This document shows, one piece after another, positions 56,947 through 64,000 of a stretch of 64,000 nucleotides of DNA; within the stretch, counting starts at the first letter, position 1, and every line of letters begins with the position of its first letter. The position numbers were made by a program, and so were the translations under genes. Source of the stretch: Fervidicola ferrireducens (GTDB lineage Bacteria; Bacillota; Thermosediminibacteria; Thermosediminibacterales; Thermosediminibacteraceae); the NCBI RefSeq assembly GCF_001562425.1, contig NZ_LOED01000005.1, forward strand, positions 25,249 to 89,248, written 5' to 3'. A model generated the notes under the pieces. It did no database searches. It was not told the origin of the DNA and saw only the letters and a list, made by a program, of their open reading frames with translations.

Positions 56947-58061
56947 AGAAAATACTGGTCTCGGGGTACTACGGTTTCGGCAATGCCGGAGATGAAGCTA
57001 TATTGATGGCCATAGTCGAGTCTTTTAAAAAATTGGATGAAAACGTACGAATAAAAGCTTTGTCGGCCAATCCAAGAGAAACGGAACTGATGCATGACAT
57101 CGAGGCCGTGCATCGAACCAACCCTTTTCTTGTGGTGAAAGCAATTGCCGAGGCAGACCTGGTTTTGAGCGGTGGTGGCGGCCTGCTTCAGGATGTTACC
57201 AGCAGCAGATCTATTCCTTATTATCTTCTCATAGTGTTTCTCGCAAAGAAAATGGGAAAAAAGGTGATGTTTTATGCCAACGGAGTCGGCCCTGTCAACC
57301 GGAATTTCAACAAGCGGTTGATTGCCTCGGTGGGCAATATGGTGGATTTGATTACGGTTAGAGACGAAAACTCCCGGGACCAGCTAAAAAACCTCGGAGT
57401 CAAAAAGCCTCCCATTTATGTCACTGCCGATCCAGCCTTTGCGCTGAAACCCGTGGATGATGAAACCGGACTTCGTATACTCACCAGGCAGGGTATAAAT
57501 TTGGACAGCGGAGGTCTCAAAATAGGCATTTCTGTAAGGCCGTGGAAAGTAAGCGAAAGCAGAAAAGTCATCGCTGAAGTTTCCGATTATTTAATAAGAA
57601 ACTACTCTGCAAATATAGTATTTATTCCAATGCAGTTTCCGCAGGATTACAATGAATCTCTGGAAATCATGGGACTGATGAGGGAAAAGGCCATGGTGAT
57701 TGGTGAATCGCTGGGACCGAGAGAACTGCTTTGGATTTGCGGAAAAATGGACCTCCTTTGTGGAATGAGACTCCACGCGCTCATATTTGGTGCCATAATG
57801 GGGGTTCCCCTTGTGGGACTTGCCTATGACCCTAAAGTTGAAAACTTTTTAATGCGTGTCGGGCAGCCGTCTGCCGGGGCACTAAAGGACTTAAAAGTTC
57901 AAAGACTGTGTAGTCTTATCCAAGATGCTATAAAAAAAAGGGAAGAGAGCCGCCGCACGCTCCTTGCAAAAAGGAAAGAGATGGAATATTTAGCCAACGA
58001 GAATGCTAGGCTTGCTTTAAAACTCCTGGAGGGTGGCCATGAGCAAGAAAAGAAGAATTGA
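56943..58061 (+). CDS. csaB: polysaccharide pyruvyl transferase CsaB
   Basis: 372 residues. Starts VSGYYGFGNAGDEAILMAIV and contains LSGGGGLLQDVTSSRSIPYYL and CGMRLHALIFGAIMGVPLVGLAYDPKV, typical of CsaB. Adds ketal pyruvate to the secondary cell-wall polymer so that SLH-domain S-layer proteins can bind. Overlaps the tagA-like gene by 23 bases. Confidence 0.94.
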   Translation: MKKILVSGYYGFGNAGDEAILMAIVESFKKLDENVRIKALSANPRETELMHDIEAVHRTNPFLVVKAIAEADLVLSGGGGLLQDVTSSRSIPYYLLIVFLAKKMGKKVMFYANGVGPVNRNFNKRLIASVGNMVDLITVRDENSRDQLKNLGVKKPPIYVTADPAFALKPVDDETGLRILTRQGINLDSGGLKIGISVRPWKVSESRKVIAEVSDYLIRNYSANIVFIPMQFPQDYNESLEIMGLMREKAMVIGESLGPRELLWICGKMDLLCGMRLHALIFGAIMGVPLVGLAYDPKVENFLMRVGQPSAGALKDLKVQRLCSLIQDAIKKREESRRTLLAKRKEMEYLANENARLALKLLEGGHEQEKKN

Positions 58062-58788
58062 AATACTGGGTGTGCCGCTGGATAAAGTGACGCTGGAACA
58101 GGCGGCGCAGGAAGTTGAAAGAATGCTGGATGAGGGGAATACAAAGGTCATCGTAACGCCTAATGCGGAAATAATCATGGCAGCACAGAAAAATCCCGCA
58201 TTAAAAAGTGCTATAGCTGCTTCCGACCTCATATTGCCCGATGGCATCGGAGTGGTGATAGCTTCGAAAATTATTGGTAGTCCGTTACCTGAAAGAACAG
58301 CAGGTTTTGACCTGATGGTAAAGATGCTGAAGATGGCTGCCGGCCGTGGACTTTCCATATACTTGCTGGGGGGGAAGCCGGGTATTGCCGAAGAAGCGGC
58401 AAAAAATATACTGTCGAGGTTTCCGGGGGTTAAAGTGGCGGGAACCCACCACGGATACTTTGATGAAAAGCAGCAGGATGAAGTGGTGCAAAAAATCAAT
58501 GAAGCAAAGCCGCATTTTATCTTTGTAGGCATGGGTGCTCCGCGCCAAGAACTCTTTATGATGAATAACAGACACAATATAAATGGAAGTATAATGATGG
58601 GTGTCGGCGGCAGCCTTGATGTATTTGCGGGCAGAGTGAAAAGGGCACCGACATGGATGCAGAAGACGGGTTTCGAATGGCTGTACAGGCTGCTGCAGGA
58701 ACCCCGCCGGATAAAGAGAATGTCCGTACTCCCCCTTTTTATTGTAAAAGTTCTGATAAAAGTACTGACGGAGAGGGGGAATAAATAA
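58039..58788 (+). CDS. tagA: WecG/TagA/CpsF family glycosyltransferase
   Basis: About 249 residues, GT26. RRIEILGVPLDKVTLEQA, VTPNAEIIMAAQKNPALKSAI (Asn/Glu active region), LLGGKPGIAEEAA and VGMGAPRQELFM are family blocks. In teichoic-acid systems it adds ManNAc to GlcNAc-PP-undecaprenol. Here, beside csaB, it likely starts the linkage unit of the wall polymer. ATG 58039 chosen (GGAGGG upstream). Confidence 0.93.
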   Translation: MSKKRRIEILGVPLDKVTLEQAAQEVERMLDEGNTKVIVTPNAEIIMAAQKNPALKSAIAASDLILPDGIGVVIASKIIGSPLPERTAGFDLMVKMLKMAAGRGLSIYLLGGKPGIAEEAAKNILSRFPGVKVAGTHHGYFDEKQQDEVVQKINEAKPHFIFVGMGAPRQELFMMNNRHNINGSIMMGVGGSLDVFAGRVKRAPTWMQKTGFEWLYRLLQEPRRIKRMSVLPLFIVKVLIKVLTERGNK

Positions 58789-58789
58789 C

Positions 58790-59638
58790 TTGAAACTCAA
58801 GTCGAATCTGCTAGATTACGCCCTGATTGTTGTTGGATGCTTCGTAGCGTCCTTAGGTCTCACCATGTTTCTTGTTCCCAATAAAGTAGCAGCAGGTGGA
58901 GTCAGCGGCCTTGCCACGGTGCTCCATTACCTGTTCGGCCTGCCCGTGGGATGGACGATGCTGGCCTTTAACATTCCCCTTTTTATAGCAGGGATAATCT
59001 TTTTGGGTCCCGTTTTCGGTGCGAAGACCATAGTCGGCACCATACTCCTTTCGGTTTTTACGGAGTTGACGAAAAATTTTCCGGTGATAACGCGGGATTT
59101 GCTGCTTTCCAGCGTATACGGCGGCATCGTTCTGGGCCTGGGCCTGGGGCTGGTCTTCAAAACCAGGGCTACTACCGGCGGCTCCGACATAGCGGCCATG
59201 CTGATTCATCATTTCGTACCAATTGTCAGCATTGGCCAGGGGATACTGCTCATAGATTTTTTCGTCATAGCTCTGAACGGTATTTCCTTTAACTGGGAAA
59301 TTGCCATGTATTCATGGATAGCCCTCTATGTAAGCAGTAAAGTGATAGATATAGTTCAGGAAGGCATCAATTATGCGAAAGCAGTTTACATAATTTCCGA
59401 TAGAAACGATGAAATACAAAAGAGGATTTTGGAAGACTTGGGGCGCGGAATCACGCTTTTTGAGGCAAAAGGCGGTTACACGGGAGAAAACAGGAAGGTT
59501 GTAATGTGTGCAGTGACGAGGCTCGAGCTTCCAAAATTGAAGCGGATTATATGGGACATAGACCCCAAGGCCTTTATAATTATTCACGACGTGCATGAAG
59601 TTCTGGGAGAAGGGTTTACATTTATAAATAATAAATGA
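58790..59638 (+). CDS. YitT family membrane protein (DUF161 + DUF2179)
   Basis: 282 residues: five or six hydrophobic segments (YitT/DUF161, with KVAAGGVSGLATVLHYLFGLPVGW and TTGGSDIAAMLIHH) and a C-terminal DUF2179 domain (DRNDEIQKRILEDLGRGITLFEAKGGYTGENRKVV). Function unknown. TTG start at 58790 with GAGAGGGGG upstream; one base after the tagA stop. Confidence 0.9.
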   Translation: MKLKSNLLDYALIVVGCFVASLGLTMFLVPNKVAAGGVSGLATVLHYLFGLPVGWTMLAFNIPLFIAGIIFLGPVFGAKTIVGTILLSVFTELTKNFPVITRDLLLSSVYGGIVLGLGLGLVFKTRATTGGSDIAAMLIHHFVPIVSIGQGILLIDFFVIALNGISFNWEIAMYSWIALYVSSKVIDIVQEGINYAKAVYIISDRNDEIQKRILEDLGRGITLFEAKGGYTGENRKVVMCAVTRLELPKLKRIIWDIDPKAFIIIHDVHEVLGEGFTFINNK

Positions 59639-59652
59639 CGAGGTGATTGAAA

Positions 59653-60480
59653 ATGCCAGTATCCAAAGAAAAGCTTGAAGAATTGACAAAAACAGCCCGT
59701 AGAGTTAGGCGGCACATCATAGAGATGACCGCCGAGGCGGGATCCGGACATCCGGGAGGGTCGCTATCCTGTGCCGATATTTTGGTCGCTCTTTATTTTC
59801 AGGAAATGAAGATAGACCCTAAAAATCCCAATTGGCCCGACAGGGACAGGTTTGTGCTTTCAAAAGGTCATGCGGCACCGGCGCTTTATGCCGTGCTGGC
59901 CGAAAGGGGTTATTTCCCGAAAGAGGAACTAAAGACTTTGCGCAAAATCAACTCCATACTGCAGGGGCATCCTGACATGAAAAAGACACCTGGAGTGGAC
60001 ATGACTACCGGCTCCCTGGGGCAGGGGCTTTCGGCAGCGAATGGCATGGCGCTGGCCGGAAAACTGGACGGTAAATCCTACAGAGTCTATGTCCTCCTGG
60101 GAGACGGTGAGCTTGAAGAAGGCCAGGTTTGGGAAGCTGCCATGGCCGCAGCCCATTATAAGCTCGACAACCTAACGGCCTTTGTGGACCACAATGGTCT
60201 TCAAATAGATGGTCCTATAGTCCAGGTGATGTCGCCGGAAATAATACAAGAAAAATTCAGGGCCTTCGGCTGGCACGTAATAGATGTAGACGGCCACGAT
60301 TTTGAAGACATATTGCGAGCTATTGAAGAGGCCAAAAGCACGAAAGGCAGGCCGACGGTAATAGTGGCCCGGACCGTAAAGGGAAAGGGAGTGCCCTACA
60401 TGGAAAACCAGGTGGACTGGCACGGCAAAGCTCCGTCAAGAGAGCAAGCAGAAGAAGCGCTGAAGGCCCTTGGGGGCTAG
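59653..60480 (+). CDS. tktA: transketolase, N-terminal subunit
   Basis: About 275 residues, thiamine-diphosphate-binding half of a split transketolase: [51 protein letters not shown] and the TPP motif [20 protein letters not shown] 59653 with GAGGTGA upstream. Pairs with the next gene; acts in the non-oxidative pentose phosphate pathway. Confidence 0.95.
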   Translation: MPVSKEKLEELTKTARRVRRHIIEMTAEAGSGHPGGSLSCADILVALYFQEMKIDPKNPNWPDRDRFVLSKGHAAPALYAVLAERGYFPKEELKTLRKINSILQGHPDMKKTPGVDMTTGSLGQGLSAANGMALAGKLDGKSYRVYVLLGDGELEEGQVWEAAMAAAHYKLDNLTAFVDHNGLQIDGPIVQVMSPEIIQEKFRAFGWHVIDVDGHDFEDILRAIEEAKSTKGRPTVIVARTVKGKGVPYMENQVDWHGKAPSREQAEEALKALGG

Positions 60481-60516
60481 CAAAGAAAATAAAGAAAGGA
60501 AACGGAGGTAGAGACA

Positions 60517-61455
60517 ATGCCCAAAATAGCTACTAGAGAAGCCTACGGCGAAGCCCTTGCCGAACTGGGCGAAGAGATAAAAGACATAGTTGTTCTGGAT
60601 GCCGACCTATCCAAGTCCACAAAAACCAGCGTTTTTGCCAAAAAATTCCCCGAGCGTTTCTTTAACATGGGCATAGCGGAACAAAACCTGATGGGAACGG
60701 CAGCGGGCCTCGCCACCTGCGGCAAGATACCCTTTGCCAGCACCTTTGCCATATTTGCCACCGGTAGGGCTTTTGAACAGATAAGAAACTCTATCTGCTA
60801 CCCGAACCTGAACGTGAAAATAGCCGCAACCCACGCCGGCATCACCGTAGGAGAAGATGGAGCCACACACCAATCCATAGAAGACATAGCCCTCATGAGA
60901 GCACTGCCCAACATGACGGTAATAAGTCCCGCCGATGCAACGGAGACCAAAATGGCGGTAAGGGCGGCGGCACAGATGAAGGGCCCCGTGTACTTAAGGC
61001 TGGGCCGGCATCCGGTAGAGACCATATTCGGCGAAGGATACGAATTTAAGCCGGGCAAAGGGGTTATATTGAGGGAAGGAAGGGACGTGGCGATCATAGC
61101 CACCGGCGTCATGGTAGCCGAAGCTCTGAAAGCAGCAGAAATCCTGGAAAAGGATGGCATAAATGCCATGGTCGTCAACATTCACACCATAAAGCCGATT
61201 GACGAAGAAGTCATCTTAAAAGCGGCAGAATGTGGAGCCATCGTCACCGCTGAGGAGCACAGCATAATTGGGGGCTTGGGCAGCGCGGTGGCGGAGGTGC
61301 TTTCTGAGAAAAAGCCCGTTCCCATAAAGAGGATAGGAATCAAAGATGTTTTCGGCATGTCCGGCAAACCCGAAGAACTGATGAAAGCCTATGGCCTCAC
61401 GGCGGAAGACATAGCGGAGGCGGCTGTAAGGTCTGTAAAAAAGAGTATAGACTGA
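60517..61455 (+). CDS. tktB: transketolase, C-terminal subunit
   Basis: 312 residues covering the pyrimidine-binding and C-terminal domains: FFNMGIAEQNLMGTAAGLA (catalytic Glu), FASTFAIFATGRAFEQIRNSI, ITVGEDGATHQSIEDIALMR. Ribosome site AAACGGAGG. Together with the preceding gene it makes one transketolase. Confidence 0.95.
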   Translation: MPKIATREAYGEALAELGEEIKDIVVLDADLSKSTKTSVFAKKFPERFFNMGIAEQNLMGTAAGLATCGKIPFASTFAIFATGRAFEQIRNSICYPNLNVKIAATHAGITVGEDGATHQSIEDIALMRALPNMTVISPADATETKMAVRAAAQMKGPVYLRLGRHPVETIFGEGYEFKPGKGVILREGRDVAIIATGVMVAEALKAAEILEKDGINAMVVNIHTIKPIDEEVILKAAECGAIVTAEEHSIIGGLGSAVAEVLSEKKPVPIKRIGIKDVFGMSGKPEELMKAYGLTAEDIAEAAVRSVKKSID

Positions 61456-61470
61456 TTTCAATTATTTCCC

Positions 61471-61511
61471 GGTGAAAGTCCCGCGACATTTCGGGATTTT
61501 CACCCTTTTTA
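61471..61511 (+). terminator. transketolase operon terminator
   Basis: 13-bp stem (61471-61483 with 61492-61504, one G-U pair), 8-base loop, then CTTTTT. Confidence 0.85.
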
Positions 61512-61820
61512 ATTTTAGGCCCCGCAAGTCCTTGTCCTCATAGCCCTTGACAAACTGCAGAAAATGTATATTTTTAAATATTAGAAATATATTTTTCTCC
61601 TCCTAAAGGCTCTGATCTCACGTCAGAGTTTTAATTTTCTTCTTGAGATTTTCCTCCTTCAATATGCCTGCTATCTTAAAAATTTCCCGGCAATGGTGCT
61701 ATACGCCGCAAGTGGGATAATATAGCTTGTTTAAATATATAATAAGAATGTATGTGGTGTGTCTGGGGATTGGATTGGGGAAAGACCCTTTTAGTTTATA
61801 TATAGAAATGGGGGATGTCT
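61512..61820. other. AT-rich intergenic region
   Basis: About 310 bases without a convincing gene. Contains a TTGACA (61550-61555) lacking a good -10 at normal spacing, a weak hairpin CTCTGA/TCAGAG (61610-61615 with 61623-61628) followed by TTTTAATTTT, and a TATAAT (61738-61743) with no clear -35 that may serve the next gene. Confidence 0.5.
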
Positions 61821-62981
61821 ATGAATCTGGCTATATTATCCACCTATCCGCCAAGAGAATGCGGTATAGCATCATTTGCTAAAGACTTGAGGGACAACCT
61901 CACATTGTGGGGTCAAAACGTAAAAATACTGGCCATCACCGACAACGGCTCATCATATACCTATCCTCCCGAAGTCGTATTCGAGCTTCACGAAGAAAAC
62001 AAAGTAGATTTCACAGCTTCAGCCGAATATGTGAATTCCAGCTACACCGACATAGTGCTTTTGGAGCACGAATACGGAATATTTGGAGGCTGCGACGGGA
62101 GCTACGTCCTAGATTTTGTAGCCCACCTGAAAAAGCCCTTCATCCTCAATACTCACACTGTACTTTCCCAGCCTTCAGTGAGTCAAAAGAGCATATTGAT
62201 GAAATTGGGACAAAGGGCTGCGGCTGTAATCTGTATGACCAGGCGCTCGGCAGAACTTTTGCACGAAGTTTATAAAATACCCCTCAATAAAATCTACGTT
62301 GTACCTCATGGAGTGCCGGTATTCAGAGAAAAGCCGAGGGAAAGGCTGAAGGAAGCCTACGGAATTGCGGGCAGGCCTGTGGTTACGACTTTCGGATTTA
62401 TAGGGCCGGGCAAGGGTATAGAAATAGGGATTAAAGCCATAGCTATGTTAAAAGCAAAGTATCCGGATATATTGTATTTGATCGTGGGTGAGACCCATCC
62501 TAAACTCAAAAAGCGAGAGGGCGAAGTCTACCGCGAATCTCTGGAGAAGCTGGTGGAGGATCTGAAACTCCACGACAATGTCCGCTTTATCAATAAATTC
62601 CTTACCCTCGAAGAAATAGGAGATTACCTATATATGACCGATGTTTACCTCACCCCGTATCCTGGGAGGCATCAGGCAGTAAGTGGCACGCTGTCATATG
62701 CAATTGGCTGTGGAAGGGCGATCGTTTCTACCCCTTATGACTATTCACTTGAAGTGTTAGCAAATGGGAGAGGGCTTGTCGCGTCACAGGCCGATTCAGA
62801 AGAACTAGCTTACTTAATAGATCGAATATTAAAGGACCCTGTTTTGAAGAGTCAGCTGGAAAAGAAAGCTGCAAAACTTGGAAAGACCATGACATGGCCC
62901 CAGGTTGCAAAAAGCTATGTGGAGATCATAGAGGAGATATTACAGAACCGCCGGGGGAAGGCCCTACCCTTGAAAGGGTAA
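61821..62981 (+). CDS. GT4-family glycosyltransferase
   Basis: About 386 residues, GT-B fold: LSTYPPRECGIASFAKDLRDNL at the N terminus, LLEHEYGIFGGCDG, VPHGVPVF, TFGFIGPGKGIEIGIKA, and donor region YLTPYPGRHQAVSGTLSYAIGCGRAIVSTPY. Resembles mannosyltransferase-like proteins that act on soluble or lipid acceptors. ATG 61821 has GGGGG 6 bases upstream; the ATG at 61815 has none. Monocistronic and separated from the polysaccharide cluster by the transketolase genes. Confidence 0.9.
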   Translation: MNLAILSTYPPRECGIASFAKDLRDNLTLWGQNVKILAITDNGSSYTYPPEVVFELHEENKVDFTASAEYVNSSYTDIVLLEHEYGIFGGCDGSYVLDFVAHLKKPFILNTHTVLSQPSVSQKSILMKLGQRAAAVICMTRRSAELLHEVYKIPLNKIYVVPHGVPVFREKPRERLKEAYGIAGRPVVTTFGFIGPGKGIEIGIKAIAMLKAKYPDILYLIVGETHPKLKKREGEVYRESLEKLVEDLKLHDNVRFINKFLTLEEIGDYLYMTDVYLTPYPGRHQAVSGTLSYAIGCGRAIVSTPYDYSLEVLANGRGLVASQADSEELAYLIDRILKDPVLKSQLEKKAAKLGKTMTWPQVAKSYVEIIEEILQNRRGKALPLKG

Positions 62982-63018
62982 GGATGAAAGCGGCGGCCAG
63001 TTGTGCTAAAATAGAAGC

Positions 63019-64000
63019 ATGAGGCGAACAAACATTGTCCGGGTTTTGCCCAGCAAGCAACAAAAGCAAATACTCGAAACAATCGGGGATCGCTGCGCTG
63101 CCCTCTGGAATGCCATCCAATATAGGTGCAGGCAGGCCTTCCTCAAGGGTGAAGCCGTGCCTTCCTACGAAACTCTGTGCGCCGAGTTCAAGGAGCACCC
63201 GGCGTATCGTGCCCTGCCCGCCCACATAGGGCAGGAGGTCATCAAAAAAGCACGGAAGGCGTGGGATTCCTTCTTTGCGTGCCTGCGGCTGTACCGGAAA
63301 GGCAAACTGGAGGAGCCGCCACGCATACCCCGCTACTGGAAGGAACGCCGGACGGGAAAGCGCACATTCCGCGTCATCCCCGTCAAGGCGCCCACGTCCT
63401 ACGCATTGGACTCCCATAACCTCTCCCTCACACTACCGCGGGATCTCCGGGAAAAGCATGGGGACCGCCTGATCCTGCGTACGAAGGGTGCCCTGCGCTT
63501 CCATGGCACCCCAAAGACTTTAGAACTCAGGTACGACCGTGTGAAGAAGCGCTGGTATGCCCACCAGGTCGTGGAAGTGCCGGAAGCAGCAAGAAAAACT
63601 CGACCCGAGAAATACGCCGCTTTGGACCTCGGCGCCAGGGTGCTGGCTGCTCTGGCCGTTGAGGGTATAAGCCGCCAGATTCTCTTCTCCGGTCGCAAAG
63701 TCTGGAAAGACTTCGTGTACTGGACGAAGTGCATCGCTGAAGAGCAGGCAAGGCTTGCCCGGGCTGGGCGAAAAACCTCCCGGCAACTTCGGAAGCTCTA
63801 CCAGGCACGTACCCGCAGGCTCAAACACGCCTTTATCGCTCTGGCCGCAGAAATCGCACGTATCCTCAAGCAACACCACGTGACCACGCTGTTCATCGAA
63901 GATCTGACCGGCATCCGGGAGGACATGGACTTCGGGCCGAAAAACATCCTGGTGCACAACTTCTGGGCCTTCAGGATGTTGAGGAATCTTGTCGAGGCCG
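63019..64000 (+). CDS. tnpB: TnpB/OrfB-type (IS605/IS200) RNA-guided nuclease-like protein, 3'-truncated
   Basis: The frame from ATG 63019 is open to the window end (327 codons). It reads MRRTNIVRVLPSKQQKQILE, an N-terminal OrfB helix-turn-helix-like part, then the RuvC-like core with Asp203 in AALDLGARVLAAL and Glu294 in FIEDLTG; the third acidic residue and the zinc finger would lie beyond the edge. Much richer in G and C than its neighbours, with GCC/CGG/CTG codons, which marks recent transfer. No tnpA is seen upstream. IS605-family TnpB proteins are RNA-guided DNA nucleases; the guide RNA would be at the missing 3' end. Confidence 0.88.
   Translation, partial: MRRTNIVRVLPSKQQKQILETIGDRCAALWNAIQYRCRQAFLKGEAVPSYETLCAEFKEHPAYRALPAHIGQEVIKKARKAWDSFFACLRLYRKGKLEEPPRIPRYWKERRTGKRTFRVIPVKAPTSYALDSHNLSLTLPRDLREKHGDRLILRTKGALRFHGTPKTLELRYDRVKKRWYAHQVVEVPEAARKTRPEKYAALDLGARVLAALAVEGISRQILFSGRKVWKDFVYWTKCIAEEQARLARAGRKTSRQLRKLYQARTRRLKHAFIALAAEIARILKQHHVTTLFIEDLTGIREDMDFGPKNILVHNFWAFRMLRNLVEA

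Noticed and set aside
61550..61580. TTGACA promoter for the glycosyltransferase at 61821
   Set aside because: No acceptable -10 at 16-18 bases, and it is about 270 bases from the gene with a terminator-like hairpin between.

Overview
The window reads as the chromosome of an anaerobic, probably thermophilic, spore-forming clostridial Firmicute of the Thermosediminibacter/Tepidanaerobacter/Thermoanaerobacter kind. This is inferred from gene content: V/A-type ATPase, spore photoproduct lyase, split transketolase, csaB, RtcB, CooT/DUF3842 nickel proteins, and heavy AGG/AGA and ATA codon use. No rRNA, tRNA, CRISPR array or prophage was recognised.

Layout. 0-8.7 kb: 5'-truncated lon, a UspA-like protein, a PAP2 phosphatase, an M20 dipeptidase, yerC, pcrA and ligA, all on +. 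8.7-10.2 kb: two minus-strand redox/zinc proteins under a Crp/Fnr-type site. 10.5-13.4 kb: a cell-wall-binding protein with two almost identical FMN-binding repeats, a superoxide dismutase and half of a UroD-family protein. 13.5-17.2 kb: an ECF cobalt/nickel transporter (cbiQO, cbiMN) with an attenuator-like leader, followed by a CooT nickel-protein module. 17.2-21.2 kb: a nitrilase, a TM1266-like regulator, splB, rtcB and a remnant of a YyaL-type protein. 21.3-26.8 kb: a tight operon ubiD-ubiA-ubiX followed by an ABC importer. 26.9-31.6 kb: NDH-2 fused to a DoxX-like membrane domain, a polyprenyl diphosphate synthase, a two-domain flavin lipoprotein (PplA-like) and a MenA-like prenyltransferase. 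31.8-42.3 kb: a metal P-type ATPase and a nine-gene V/A-type ATPase operon on the minus strand. 42.5-46.2 kb: a TPP riboswitch with thiT, an unknown protein, a structured RNA/mini-gene, an HD-GYP protein and a DUF5317 protein. 46.2-49.8 kb: secA and prfB (programmed +1 frameshift). 49.9-58.8 kb: glycosyltransferases, an O-antigen-ligase-like protein, DUF5693, csaB and a TagA-type enzyme, suggesting secondary cell-wall polymer or exopolysaccharide synthesis. 58.8-63 kb: YitT-like protein, split transketolase and another glycosyltransferase. The right edge holds a 3'-truncated TnpB-type (IS605 OrfB) gene.

The most interesting reading is that 10-31.6 kb holds the parts of a flavin-based extracellular electron transfer chain. 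NDH-2, a dedicated polyprenyl synthase, a MenA-like prenyltransferase and a PplA-like flavin lipoprotein match the ndh2-dmkB-pplA-dmkA set known from Listeria. Next to them is a second quinone operon co-transcribed with an importer, and a peptidoglycan-binding protein with two flavinylation motifs that could carry electrons through the thick wall. No ApbE/FmnB flavinyltransferase, EetA/EetB or RibU was seen here, so this remains an inference.
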